Source: Triops longicaudatus (taxonomy: Eukaryota > Arthropoda > Branchiopoda > Notostraca > Triopsidae). Taken from it: 64,000 nucleotides of DNA. The stretch's first letter is position 1, and the number at the start of each line of letters is the position of its first letter. Location: positions 480,163 to 544,162 of the forward strand of contig JAGQDJ010000112.1 in the NCBI GenBank assembly GCA_022885665.1, given 5' to 3'. Below are positions 12,101 to 22,700 of the stretch, in pieces. The notes under the pieces were generated by a model. That model saw nothing but the letters and a program-made list of their open reading frames with translations. It had not been told where the DNA came from and made no database searches. The translations under genes and the position numbers were made by a program.

Positions 12101-13555
12101 AAATTGGCTTTAGTAAACTCCAAAGAATTATATAAAGCAGTGGTAGCGGCTAAACGGACATGGTTTGACGGTTCGTCACGTTTCATTCCATGTACAATAG
12201 CAGTTAGGATTTCATTCGACTGCGTGGCAAGTACTTCAGGTTCCTGAACAAACGCAGACAAGAAGTTAGAAGGCAAGATACTAAAGTTTCTCGGTTGTCA
12301 GCTTACAATATCTTGACAGATGTAGCCAATGGTTTCCAAGGTGGCTTCGCGCACCATTTCGGTAGATTGGGGGCTGGTCACACTGGCAACTAAGAGAGGA
12401 ATAAGATCTGCCCACTGTCCCATAGGCAGTTCTGCCACTGCCATGTATGCGACGCATTGTGCAGCTGAACTTGGACGAGTTGTCTCTGTTCCCAAGGCGG
12501 CGACCACCTAAAAAATTAAATTAAAATTCAGTTCGTCGAAACATATGAGTCCACCATATCGGGAACGCTCGACAATGAATTTCATTCGTAACTGTGCTTT
12601 TTTTCGTATGCAGAAAAATACAATTGCAACGCTTTTTTTATAAATGCTCTTTTGTCTCTTTTTTTCAAAAGAAAAACACTAACGAATAGCAATGCTTCAC
12701 ACTTACGTTTTTCTTAACATACGCTCGTAGGTCTTCAGGGAAGGCCAACCACCGCTTTTGGTACTGCTGAGCCAATGAAGAATCCTTGGATGTTAGAGTA
12801 TTTTTCAACTGCAGACCTGCTGCCATTCGGGCCACGGGACTGTTCGCGCCATGGACGAGAATTTCAGATAAAGATTTAATAAATTCTCCCAGATTGACTT
12901 GGGCGGCGTGCTCCAAGTAACTCTGTGCAGCCTCCAACTCATTTTTGTCTGTTGGGTGAAACAATTAACTAGAAATTAGATATCTGTCTTGTAAGGAACC
13001 ATTTGCTTTGCAGCAAGTCAGATGCAACAACTTGTTCAAAATCAATTATCGGTAACCCGGTTATCTTGTAAATTATTCCCAAGCCGAAAATATGCCGAGC
13101 CTAATCAATTTGCTCTATTTCTCAATTGTTTTCCTTACACTGACATTTGCTTAAAGGAACATATCAATTAACAGTACTATTCTCGGGAGCTGATATTCCC
13201 CAAAGCCGAAACCCCTGTTTGCATTAACGTGAAGCACATGACTTTGAGGATACGGGGACAAAAGACCCGCGTCGCGGTCCTTCATGAGACTGGGAAGTCA
13301 CCTAGGTCGTTAATTGTTTACTGTCCATGGATCGTGGACATTAAACATAGCCGATACGCTGTAATGACAAAAATTTACGAAAATGACTGACAAAAATGAT
13401 GAGAAAATGGGACTAGTTTCCTTTCATGCTTGGTTATCCGCCCATGTGTGGCACTCGGTATTTAGCTTAGAAATTTGTGGAAATCGGAATTACGTACCCG
13501 GTGAAATGGTTTTTTCCAAGATCTGGATAAGTTGCAAGGTCGTTTCTGGAATCAT
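9117..13555 (-). CDS. KPNB1: Importin subunit beta-1 (karyopherin beta 1)
   Basis: Nuclear import receptor; it binds importin alpha-NLS cargo or cargo directly, FG nucleoporins and RanGTP. Exons on minus: 13498-13555, 12707-12948, 12307-12507, 12091-12243, 11862-12011, 11312-11696, 11045-11248, 10227-10873, 10059-10166, 9639-9782, 9359-9582, 9117-9288. They total 895 codons plus stop; the vertebrate protein is 876. The small first exon (ATG at 13555) encodes 19 residues ending LIQILEKTISP and splices in phase to D-KNELEAAQ, as in other importin betas. The rest is continuous HEAT-repeat sequence with hallmark blocks such as GYICQD, EFTKANFDKE, IEFWSNVCDEE, DDDDDWNPCKAAG, DTAAWTIGR, VCWAFSS and ATWASKEVRKLK. 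The last codons read TTG-GTAAGT, so the TAA stop overlaps a good donor site and a further 3' exon is possible. Identification is essentially certain. Confidence 0.97.
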
Positions 13556-16368
13556 GGTTGCTTTTGTTAACTGCGTTTTCTGTAAAAGCAGGCGTGGGAA
13601 AACTGTAACAAGTTATTAACGGCTAACCACCACGCGAATCAGTTGAAACAAGTTAAGAGGAAGGAATCTGCCAAGGTGGAGGGCTGTGTTAGTTACTAAA
13701 CTCTTTCGTCCATTTGTGCAGGAGCGCCACTAGCGTGATACGCGCAAAGTATATTCAAGTAGGATCTGTTGTTGAAGAGCGGGTAAAACAAATCTCCCAT
13801 GGTCGTTAGATGAATGTGACATGAAATGACCCCTTAGGTAGCGAGGTATCTGAACCGGAGTTAACAGTATATCGATTAAGATGCTTTTCGAAAAATGAAA
13901 AATATTTTCACATATTATATAAAGATGTCAATATTCAGTGAGCTTCAGTGAATTTAATGCGATAACGGTAAACTTCGAGACAAGCCCTAACCTACTTTCC
14001 AAGTGGGCTAAGTTAGGTGAAAAGGTTTAGTTGGGCTATGTAGGTCATTTCATGTACGGAGAAGTAGGCTCTTCTGGGAAGAAACCCACATAAACAATAA
14101 GCTATTTCGCATCACTTTTTAAGGTAGTTGCCTTAAGGATTAGGACTAAAGAGGTGAAATTTCTGCAAGTGAGCTGAAAAAAATGGGCACTACTAGAGTA
14201 TGACAATACACATGTTTAAACAGAAGTTATAGTTGTAAAGGTGTAAACATTCCGCATTGTACCATTATTTTATTTCTCGTCTTCACTTTCAATGTCGAGC
14301 TCATGATTTTCAAGCATGAACTCCCGATTTGTTGGATCTCATTACACTTATCCCTCATGATGTGCACTAGGAGTAACCACTCCATTTACATCCCATACTG
14401 ATATCCTTGTATGTTCGAAACCGAAGTGAACTCTTTGTCGTTATTTTAACGTTTACTACAATCAAATACTTGGCATTCTTTAGGAGGCCTAGTCCGTCAG
14501 CGCGGCGGACTGGCACACAAACGGTAGAAGTGGAAAATTGTTTAGCCAGCCACGTTGATTCCAAAATGCATTTATGGTTATACTATTATTTTTTTCCTTT
14601 CCGTTATGAATAAACAATTACATGCTTGACAGCTTAACTACGCAGAGTATTAAAACCTAATATGTTAATTACATAATCCGTGTGAAACAACTTCAAAAGC
14701 AGTAGCAAATTTCACGCATCTCAATTTTCGGAAACCTCTATAAAAATGGCCTTTCAAATGCGTGGTGCAATAGACCTTATTTAATTCCTAGTAGGTAATA
14801 TTACAATGTATGTACAACATTTTTAAGGCTTTTAAAAAATTACGTTGTTATTTGAAAGTGATAGACTTTAAACATTGTGTGGTAGATCTACTCAAGATCC
14901 ACGGCAAAAAGCTCAGCATCGTTTGGGTTGGTTTTCTAATTTCCGCCAAAGAATCACTATTTTGCCTTCTGTTTTACACAAAACCGCTTCTATTTCATCC
15001 GTATTGCAGCACCACTGTCTCGTCCCTGCTTTTCGTGCCTCTTACAAAATTATCTCAAAGAATTAGTCGCAAAACTTTTAAACTTATTTTTTTCACAGCA
15101 ACTACTTACATTGAAAACAACTTATATTTTGTTATCTACACTTCCAATACATATGAAAAAGGAAAGATTAGGACCCAAGTTTTATGCAGAAAGCTGTAAA
15201 ATTACGTTCTTGTTATTTAATAGACGTTTAGCTTTTTTTTACATTTAAATTTTAGAGTGAGATATTTTGTTTTTGTACATTATGTTATCGCACCCTTAAG
15301 GTGTCAGTTGATCAAAAGTTTTGGGTTACTTAATTTTGCCACACGTTACAAATTACCCGAGTTTCTTATGGCCCATCGTGATGAGAAAATCAAACAAGAC
15401 GAAGTTACACCACTGCGCAAATTGGTTGCCAACTCAGCGGAATTATTAAGAGTTCATAAGAAAATAAAACAAAGAAAAGCTAAAAATTTACATGCCCATG
15501 TCTACATTACAATCCATGATTTCGCTTAAACGACAAGCCCACTTTTTCCACCCATGGCCCTGTTTGTCCACGATATACAATTTACACTTTTTCGGCAAGT
15601 CGGGACCTTCAGTTAGTTTTTTCTAGAAGACGATACAGAAATATCACCATCTTTCATATTACGGTAGGCTAAGAATCTTGAGTGCAGCGTGTCAATATGA
15701 TAGTAACGGAAAGTAAGTTCCATACTTCAACTACCATCCTAATTTCTCAAAATTTTTCCAAAGGGAAAATTATGAGCTATGGCTCGTTAGTTTGTTACAC
15801 ACGAAAATCGAACTACGCTAAATGAGCTAAAGTAAAGATAAATTGCTCGAGAACAAATGTAAGCATAGCTATAGATATGCCGTAATCAGGTAGTTCCAGA
15901 ATCGGGATTGATAAAAGTAGATTTCAGCTTAGCAAGCGTGGGCGGATTTCATGCAGCGACACTATGCACGCAGGCGAGTATGTAAATTGCCATGGAACGA
16001 CACTATGAGACGCTAGTATCGCAAAGTTTACCTGTCAGAATTAAGAAAGAGTTCCTGTTGTGTTTAGTCAAATTTACGTCAAGGTAACAGTCGTTATTTA
16101 ATATAAGAACTTTTTCTGTAACCCATGCAGATATGGAATAATTGGACAGAAAGCAGTTAGACACGCCTTTTGAAGAAAGAGCATATCAGCTGAGCAGTGT
16201 CGACACCCCAGGGGCTTTGCCATGAAGCAGACAACGTCATTCTCAGGGAGAGGTGTAATAAAGATACCGGAAGGTGTTGCTCTAAAGGCGATTGTTCTTC
16301 ATGACTGTCCTATAGTCTGCGGACTTGGATCCCGTTTACCTTTCCAGGAGTCAAATTCGATCGAAAAA
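13556..16368. other. Intergenic between importin beta start and tRNA-Ala array
   Basis: About 2.8 kb, AT-rich, with importin beta promoter and 5' UTR expected next to 13556. Open frames such as 14810-15199 and 15257-15529 (plus) are short, AT-driven and match no family I know. No RNA gene was recognised. Confidence 0.55.
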
Positions 16369-16441
16369 TGGAGATGCGGGGTATCGATCCCCGTGCCTCT
16401 CGCATGCTAAGCGAGCGCTCTACCATTTGAGCTACACCCCC
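16369..16441 (-). tRNA. tRNA-Ala(AGC), array copy 1
   Basis: A 73-nt cloverleaf on the minus strand: acceptor GGGGGTG/CATCTCC with discriminator A, D arm, anticodon arm CTCGC-TTAGCAT-GCGAG with anticodon AGC, short variable loop, T arm CGGGG-ATCGATA-CCCCG. It has the G3:U70 wobble pair that defines alanine tRNAs. A TTTTT pol III terminator follows the 3' end directly (AAAAA just before 16369 on plus). Left-most unit of the 157-bp tandem array. Confidence 0.97.
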
Positions 16442-16525
16442 TCTAGTGGTGGTAACAAAAGTTAATAAACTAATAACTTTTAATGTACCTTTCACGAATT
16501 AATTAGCAAATCGTGACTCGAAAAA

Positions 16526-16598
16526 TGGAGATGCGGGGTATCGATCCCCGTGCCTCTCGCATGCTAAGCGAGCGCTCTACCATTTGAGCTACACCCCC
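16526..16598 (-). tRNA. tRNA-Ala(AGC), array copy 2
   Basis: Identical 73-nt gene body to copy 1, with the same T5 terminator, exactly 157 bp away. The spacer to its right begins TCTAGTGGTGG and contains the AT-rich stretch that sits upstream of this gene on the minus strand. Confidence 0.97.
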
Positions 16599-16682
16599 TC
16601 TAGTGGTGGTAGCAAAAGTTATTAAACTAATAACTTTTGATTTACCTTTCACGAATTAATTAGCAAATCGTGACTCGAAAAA

Positions 16683-16755
16683 TGGAGATGCGGGGTATCG
16701 ATCCCCGTGCCTCTCGCATGCTAAGCGAGCGCTCTACCATTTGAGCTACACCCCC
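16683..16755 (-). tRNA. tRNA-Ala(AGC), array copy 3
   Basis: Identical gene body, T5 terminator, 157 bp from copy 2. The spacer to its right reads GGTGGCAGC where neighbours read GGTGGTAGC. Confidence 0.97.
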
Positions 16756-16839
16756 TCTAGTGGTGGCAGCAAAAGTTATTAAACTAATAACTTTTGATTT
16801 ACCTTTCACGAATTAATTAGCAAATCGTGACTCGAAAAA

Positions 16840-16912
16840 TGGAGATGCGGGGTATCGATCCCCGTGCCTCTCGCATGCTAAGCGAGCGCTCTACCATTTG
16901 AGCTACACCCCC
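16840..16912 (-). tRNA. tRNA-Ala(AGC), array copy 4
   Basis: Identical gene body, T5 terminator, 157 bp from copy 3. Flanked on both sides by near-identical spacers. Confidence 0.97.
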
Positions 16913-16996
16913 TCTAGTGGTGGTAGCAAAAGTTATTAAACTAATAACTTTTGATTTACCTTTCACGAATTAATTAGCAAATCGTGACTCGAAAAA

Positions 16997-17069
16997 TGGA
17001 GATGCGGGGTATCGATCCCCGTGCCTCTCGCATGCTAAGCGAGCGCTCTACCATTTGAGCTACACCCCC
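16997..17069 (-). tRNA. tRNA-Ala(AGC), array copy 5
   Basis: Identical gene body, T5 terminator, 157 bp from copy 4. The repeat ends here: the sequence to its right (upstream on the minus strand) is TATAACGGAC rather than TCTAGTGGTGG, so this copy has a different 5' flank. Confidence 0.97.
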
Positions 17070-17344
17070 TATAACGGACAAACAAATAAACTGGTCGAGT
17101 GGAACGCTTGCCATTTGCGCGCGACGACTTGGAAATTCACCGATTGTCTCACTCGTCCTGGAAAACAAAAATCGTCCTTTTAGACTTAGTTTACGCACTT
17201 TACCGCCATATCAGGCATCTTAATTGATGGTGGAGTCTTTGAATGGTAGGAAAAGTCGTCATTCACAGCCAAGTTGAGGTATTTAATATTTGGAATATTT
17301 TCAGTATCAGAAAATCGATAAATTAGTGTATCGTTAACCAGAAA

Positions 17345-17413
17345 TGGAGATGCGAGGTATGAATATCCGTACCTCTCGCAGACTTAGCGTGCATCCACTT
17401 GGGCTACATGCTC
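17345..17413 (-). pseudogene. Degenerate tRNA-Ala copy
   Basis: About 69 nt clearly derived from the array gene (TGGAGATGCGAGGTATGAAT and ACCTCTCGCA are recognisable). Substitutions break the T stem and the anticodon stem, and the anticodon is lost. It is followed by TCTGGTGGTGAG, resembling the array spacer TCTAGTGGTGGT, so it looks like a decayed former array unit. The terminator is reduced to TTT. Confidence 0.85.
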
Positions 17414-17690
17414 TCTGGTGGTGAGAGGACGAAATTCCGAAATTAAGTTTTATTTTTTAAATACGAATTGATACTTTTCTTTTACACCCCACCCCTCTCC
17501 GTTCTGAGTTTTCGCACCCTAACTTAAGTAACCTAGCCTAATAAGCAAAACCTAACTAAACATTATGAAACATAAACAAATTTACCTCATTCTAACAAAT
17601 CTTAAGGCATGTAATCTCCCCGCGCCCATGCAAATCATAGGTATAGCAAACGGAGTACTACGAATTGATTAACAAATTGTAAATAAAAAA

Positions 17691-17763
17691 TGGAGATGCG
17701 GGGTATCGATCCCCGTGCCTCTCGCATGCTAAGCGAGCGCTCTACCATTTGAGCTACACCCCC
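17691..17763 (-). tRNA. tRNA-Ala(AGC), dispersed copy 6
   Basis: Same 73-nt sequence as the array genes, followed by a T6 terminator on the minus strand. Both flanks differ from the array spacer apart from AT-rich character, so it is a separate copy about 620 bp beyond the array. Confidence 0.97.
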
Positions 17764-18007
17764 TGTCAGGAGAATAAAATGCAGTTTTCTTATTGAGCAA
17801 TAATGTAGCCTTTGTATTTTGATGTCATGCTTCTGGATTCGGATGACTACTTTGTTTAGCTGGAAAATGGTCCCAACTGTTGATCTTTGCTAACGCCCAT
17901 TTAAAAAACTAAGAAATGTGGGCATAGGCAGAGCTGCAATAAATGAGCTCTTTTTTTCTTTTGCGCTTGTCATGCGGTACGCGAGCCAACGAGCGGAGTG
18001 CGTTCTG

Positions 18008-18064
<57 letters not shown>

Positions 18065-19216
18065 GCGGGAGCCACGTATAACGATATCGGATATAAGGAC
18101 AACCCGCCTATATCGATAAAAAACTACGGTCCCTTTTCAATCCCGTTTAATCCAATGAGAACGATTATGTGTTTTACTGATATAGCTTATAACAAAAATT
18201 CGCCTTAACCGGTACAATTATGAAGTCCCATAAGCTATTTTCTAATTATGAATAATTCCGAATACACCAGTGCCTTGAACTGACATTTTTTTCCTAAACG
18301 TGGAAGCCGGCAATATCCTCAAAAGAATGTAACAAGTTTTCACAACTTTGACGAAATCAGCTTTCACAACCTCTCACCTTTGACCATTCTCGATGGCATT
18401 TTTCATTACGTCGCTGACAACTGCGAAGTAAACATGAAGCAAGTTAGCGCTCAAGGATGTGGACGCTGTGAGCACAATTCGCAGATTTTTTGGACGCAAG
18501 CGGCGATACATCGTGCGAAAACTTAAACGTCTTGTAGAACCGAATGCATGGCTTATCTTAGACGAACAGTAAACAACGCGTAATTACGCATTGTTTTGTG
18601 AAGAAATAATACTAATGTTTATGATATTATTTAATAGCAAAACACAAAAGTATCAGTACGCTTATTCATCTTAATTGGTGTCTCTAGTCACTATGTATAG
18701 GCAAGTTCTGAAATACCGGTACTGCCTGTCTTGTCCAGAGCCTATAATAATTAGCGGGTTCCTATTATTATTAGTGCGAGGGCAAGTGAAAAGCATTAAT
18801 CGTGTTTGCTCGTAGGGTAACTTCGTGTGCCGGCCAAAATAAAAATCTGGCAGTTTATCAAAGAAATGTCGAAAAAATTAAACCCAGTCAACAAACATAA
18901 AAGAGCAAATTAAGCCACAAATCTGCTTGCCTATGCGAGAAGTGACCAATATGAGACGACCTCTTTTAGATTTTTAAGCGAATTAGCGAGTGAACTTGCA
19001 AAAACCAGTGAAGAAATAAATTAGTAACTGAAGAGCGAGTTGCAGCTCAGGCTATAGGGACATGGAACAGATTAACTCTTTCGAGTTAAACAACAGTGGA
19101 TAATGCCACTAGAATCTAAGATGTGACTTTAGAAGTTGCAAAACACAGTTGCCTTATACAGTGAACATGAAGTCCGTGATTTGTTGGCTAAAATTACATA
19201 CCAACGCAGGTAAAAA
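17764..19216. other. Spacer between dispersed tRNA-Ala copies
   Basis: About 1.45 kb with the ATT microsatellite and otherwise no recognisable gene; open frames are short and AT-rich. Confidence 0.6.
18008..18063. repeat. (ATT)n microsatellite
   Basis: An uninterrupted run of about 18 ATT units. It creates false poly-Ile open frames on both strands. Confidence 0.97.
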
Positions 19217-19289
19217 TGGAGATGCGGGGTATCGATCCCCGTGCCTCTCGCATGCTAAGCGAGCGCTCTACCATTTGAGCTACACCCCC
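19217..19289 (-). tRNA. tRNA-Ala(AGC), dispersed copy 7
   Basis: Intact 73-nt copy identical to the array genes, T5 terminator directly downstream on minus, unrelated flanks. It lies about 1.45 kb beyond copy 6. Confidence 0.97.
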
Positions 19290-19669
19290 TATACATGTTA
19301 TGAACAAAGTCTTCAAGAAAATCTCAATGTACATGACTTTTTCAGGTGTTCCAACACCCCGAAACGTTAAACGTGACTTACTACGTGGACCGGTAACGTT
19401 ATTAGTCTAGTTGACGTGAACGCATTGGTATCGATTTGCAACAGGTCTTTGTGTAATTAACTTTACTGTACAATCGCTGAGTTATGGAAATTTCCCATCG
19501 GTACACTGGAATCCTTTTGCATGCTGCTTCAGGAATTCCATTCTTGCAATTCAATTTGATTATTTTCCTGATAATGCGGAATGGAAGATATTGATTGCAA
19601 TCAATGCAAAGGAAAGTAACGCATTAGATTCCTACGAAAGACACCACCAGCAAATCGGTAACCTAAAAA

Positions 19670-19717
19670 TGGAGATGCGGGGTATCGATCCCCGTGCCTC
19701 TCGCATGCTAAGCGAGC
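19670..19717 (-). pseudogene. Truncated tRNA-Ala (3' part only)
   Basis: 48 bp identical to the 3' part of the tRNA gene (acceptor 3' strand, T arm, variable loop, whole anticodon arm), with the T5 terminator. Sequence then switches abruptly to ATCAGTCAGTG, so the D arm and 5' acceptor strand are absent. It lacks the A box and cannot make a functional tRNA. The sharp edge suggests insertion of a 3'-derived fragment or a deletion. Confidence 0.9.
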
Positions 19718-22700
19718 ATCAGTCAGTGAAGTGGTATGCAACTGTTGATTAGCATCATCTGAAATAAATTAAATGCTGATGAACGTAAATTGAAGCAAAC
19801 TAAATTAACAAACGAGAAAATGAGCATCTTATTAAGGTCTCTTCAGGAAGTTGCGATAGGGTTGCAGATACATGTACTAAAAAGGTAGCACACATAAGTC
19901 GCAGTGACTTATTCATTAAACGTTGCTCTCACCTCACATATGTACGTTGTTAAGTCATCGAGCATAGACGTTACCGTAAAGTTGCAAGCAAGCGTCGTCA
20001 GACCGTTGCTTGTTGACATCCCCTGACCGTCGTTTGTCAACGTGGGTGGAAGTCGGGCAAATGTTACCTCATCGTCGCGAGGTGACGTAACTCGGTCAGA
20101 AATGGACGGTCTTTTGACCAAAAGGTGCTACATGGGAATCACTAAATGCAGGTGTATCTCTACTGTCTGTTAAGCCATTGTATGCTTCTTAAAAACTCAA
20201 TATAAGGTTAAACTAGCCTTCAGACTAGGAGGCCCTCGTATGTTACTACCGTATCACCCCTTGGGTCAAAAGTAACATCGTATTTAACGTGCGTTTTCCC
20301 AAAAGTAACTTTACCAACCAAATTCCTGACGATGCACTAAATGTATCGTGACGAAAAGCTTGTAGTTGCAGTCTTGAGATGTATTGAAACATTTTAGCTT
20401 AATCTCCGTCAAGAAATACTATACTTTAAGAAAAATTATATTATTAAACAGAAAAAAAAACAGCGTGTTCTGGAAGCGCCGTTTTCAAACGGCACGGTTA
20501 CCATGAGAACATTATGTAGATAAATAGTGCGTGTTGTTTTTGCAGAGCAAAGTTGTCGTTCTTCATAATCATTTACAGCTGGTTAGTGTACTTAAGTTAA
20601 GGCAACCGTTTTCCTTCTACCTATTATGGATGTTCTTAACCTGACAGATCTGAACTCCAAAACAACCTACGTCATACAGCGTTGCCATCCTTCCCTGCTC
20701 GTGTCCCATGGTCGTGACGTCGGCTGTAAATATCACTTCGATGAGTGTCCTGGGATTTCTAGGTCTCCTGTAAAAATAAATATGGGACTGTAGGCTCTGA
20801 GTTTTTCACGCGTTGTTATGTAGCATTCAGCGAGCTCAAAAATATTTTGTAGACATTTTTGGTATTCAGTGAAAGACATTTTTGTAGCGAACGGAACGGG
20901 TGAAAACATGCCACCCTTTTTCGTGAAAAAGGTAGTGGAATTAGACATTATTGAATAACCTCATTAATTCTCAACCGTTCCATGAGTGACTTTACTAAGA
21001 GTGCTCAGCGGTATAAGAAACACAATTAGGAATTTTTACAGCCACAAGAAAGCTTGTGTTGAAAAGTTATGATTTTTGTTGCGCTTGGGTCACGTTACTT
21101 TTGACCCTCAGTCTCCTCTAACTAAGGTTTCTGTTCATTTGCTGTTCATCTTTGCCAACAACGAACAGTAAAGAAACTTTCGAAATTCCCTTCTTCGGCT
21201 TAAAGGGTTTCAGGATACACTTTTCGCTGCAAAGTTTTGTTCCACTTGTTGATTTGGTCAGTGCATTACTGCGTTGAAAGCCAACGGTTTCAGCTCATGA
21301 GTGTCTCTTGGCGTCTGATTTTTAGGGGTAAGAGTTTTGTTCCGCTTTCCACTAATTAATCTTTTGGTACCTTCCAAGATTCGTTATGAGAGACGAAGTT
21401 CGTTATGTGAGTCATTTGACCACAGCACACGTTCGAGGTACGACAGTACAGCTATAATTATTGTTAACATTCTATGTTAATAGACTATCGTTGAACTAGT
21501 TTGAACTACATGTCACTGTACTGTGCATAATGGCTTTGAAATACTTCGTCACTGCGCTCGACAACTGAAAGTTCTAGCACGCATAAACGAATTATCGAGC
21601 AAGCGGCTATTTCAAAAACTTATATTGCAGTCAAACTCCGATTTCATTAAACCCATTTGTGGAAACCTGAGATTGTTCAAACCGCATCGGCGACGTTTTC
21701 TTAGTTAACGATTTTTACCCTTGTTTTTGACATATTAATATGTGTATTTACTCATGGACAGTATGAGAAATACAATAAAGATAGAACGAAACCGTAAACT
21801 AAAACATTAAATTCGTTTTATTTACCAATAGTATTTTAAGTTGATTTGTGTTGGATATTCGTTAGTGCACGCAATATGTGCGTCTGATCTTTTCAAATAA
21901 TCTGCGGTCAAGACCGGATGGCAAAACTAAATTGTTCCTTAAATAGCGTTAAAACGATTATTAGAAAAAAAGACTAGGGCCTATTCACTATAAACTACAT
22001 ATATTATTTATACGTCATAACAGAAACTACGTCAGTTCACCAAAATTCATTATGGCGAGTGTTCGCTATAGCGAAGTTTGGGATTACTGTTCGTTCCATG
22101 GTTCGTACCACGTGTATCACGGCGACGGATGCGGTTCGTGGTTCTTGCGTAGCGGCTGGGTGGGGACTAAACACGCTTGTTTACTCCTCGGCTTACTCCT
22201 CAAGTCTCTATGAAAACAAATGCTCCAGATTGTGAAGCTGTAATCTTGCGTATGTGTTCAAGCCGTTATTACATTCAGGCGATTTCCAAAGGTACGCATC
22301 TGACTAACAATTATGCTATATTCTCTGAAATTACGCTCATTGTATCTTTCACCGTAACAAAATTTAGGCAACAGGACGTTGTGTAAAACAATAAAAATTC
22401 GATTTTAAGTTCGACTTAATAATACCTACATTACCTTTTAGCACCTGTGAACTAAGTTATTTTCTCTTCTCTCTTACACATGTGTCTGAAGTTTTTGAGT
22501 TCTGTTATAGCTCTTACCATAGCGGTTGCATCAAACTATTTTTTAAAAAATGTTTCACCATATTGTGAAAACCTACGGTTGCTTTATTGATCGCGCTCCG
22601 TCATCCCCAACTTTTAACTCTCCCTGGATTTTAGGCAACTCCCCAACTGGTCGTTTTGCCATCTCCCCCAAGCTTATCTAGATTCTTTAGGGGGCGATAA

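Larger units (their letters stand above)
16364..17069. repeat. 157-bp tandem repeat carrying tRNA-Ala genes
   Basis: Five gene starts at 16369, 16526, 16683, 16840 and 16997 are spaced exactly 157 bp apart. Each unit is a 73-bp tRNA plus an 84-bp spacer. The spacers differ at only a few positions; the left-most (after copy 1) is the most diverged (GTTAATAAAC and TTTAATGTACC against GTTATTAAAC and TTTGATTTACC). This points to recent unequal duplication or gene conversion. Confidence 0.95.

Noticed and set aside
16364..17069. Direct-repeat array considered as CRISPR-like or satellite DNA
   Set aside because: The repeat is a complete tRNA gene plus near-constant spacer in a eukaryotic genome; CRISPR spacers would be unique.
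16310..17198. Small open frames repeated over the tRNA array (GGVAQMVERSLSMREARGSI-type peptides)
   Set aside because: They are translations of tRNA gene bodies; the cloverleaf and terminators explain the sequence.
17890..18208. Open frames with long poly-isoleucine on both strands
   Set aside because: They are created by the ATT microsatellite, which has no stops in those frames.
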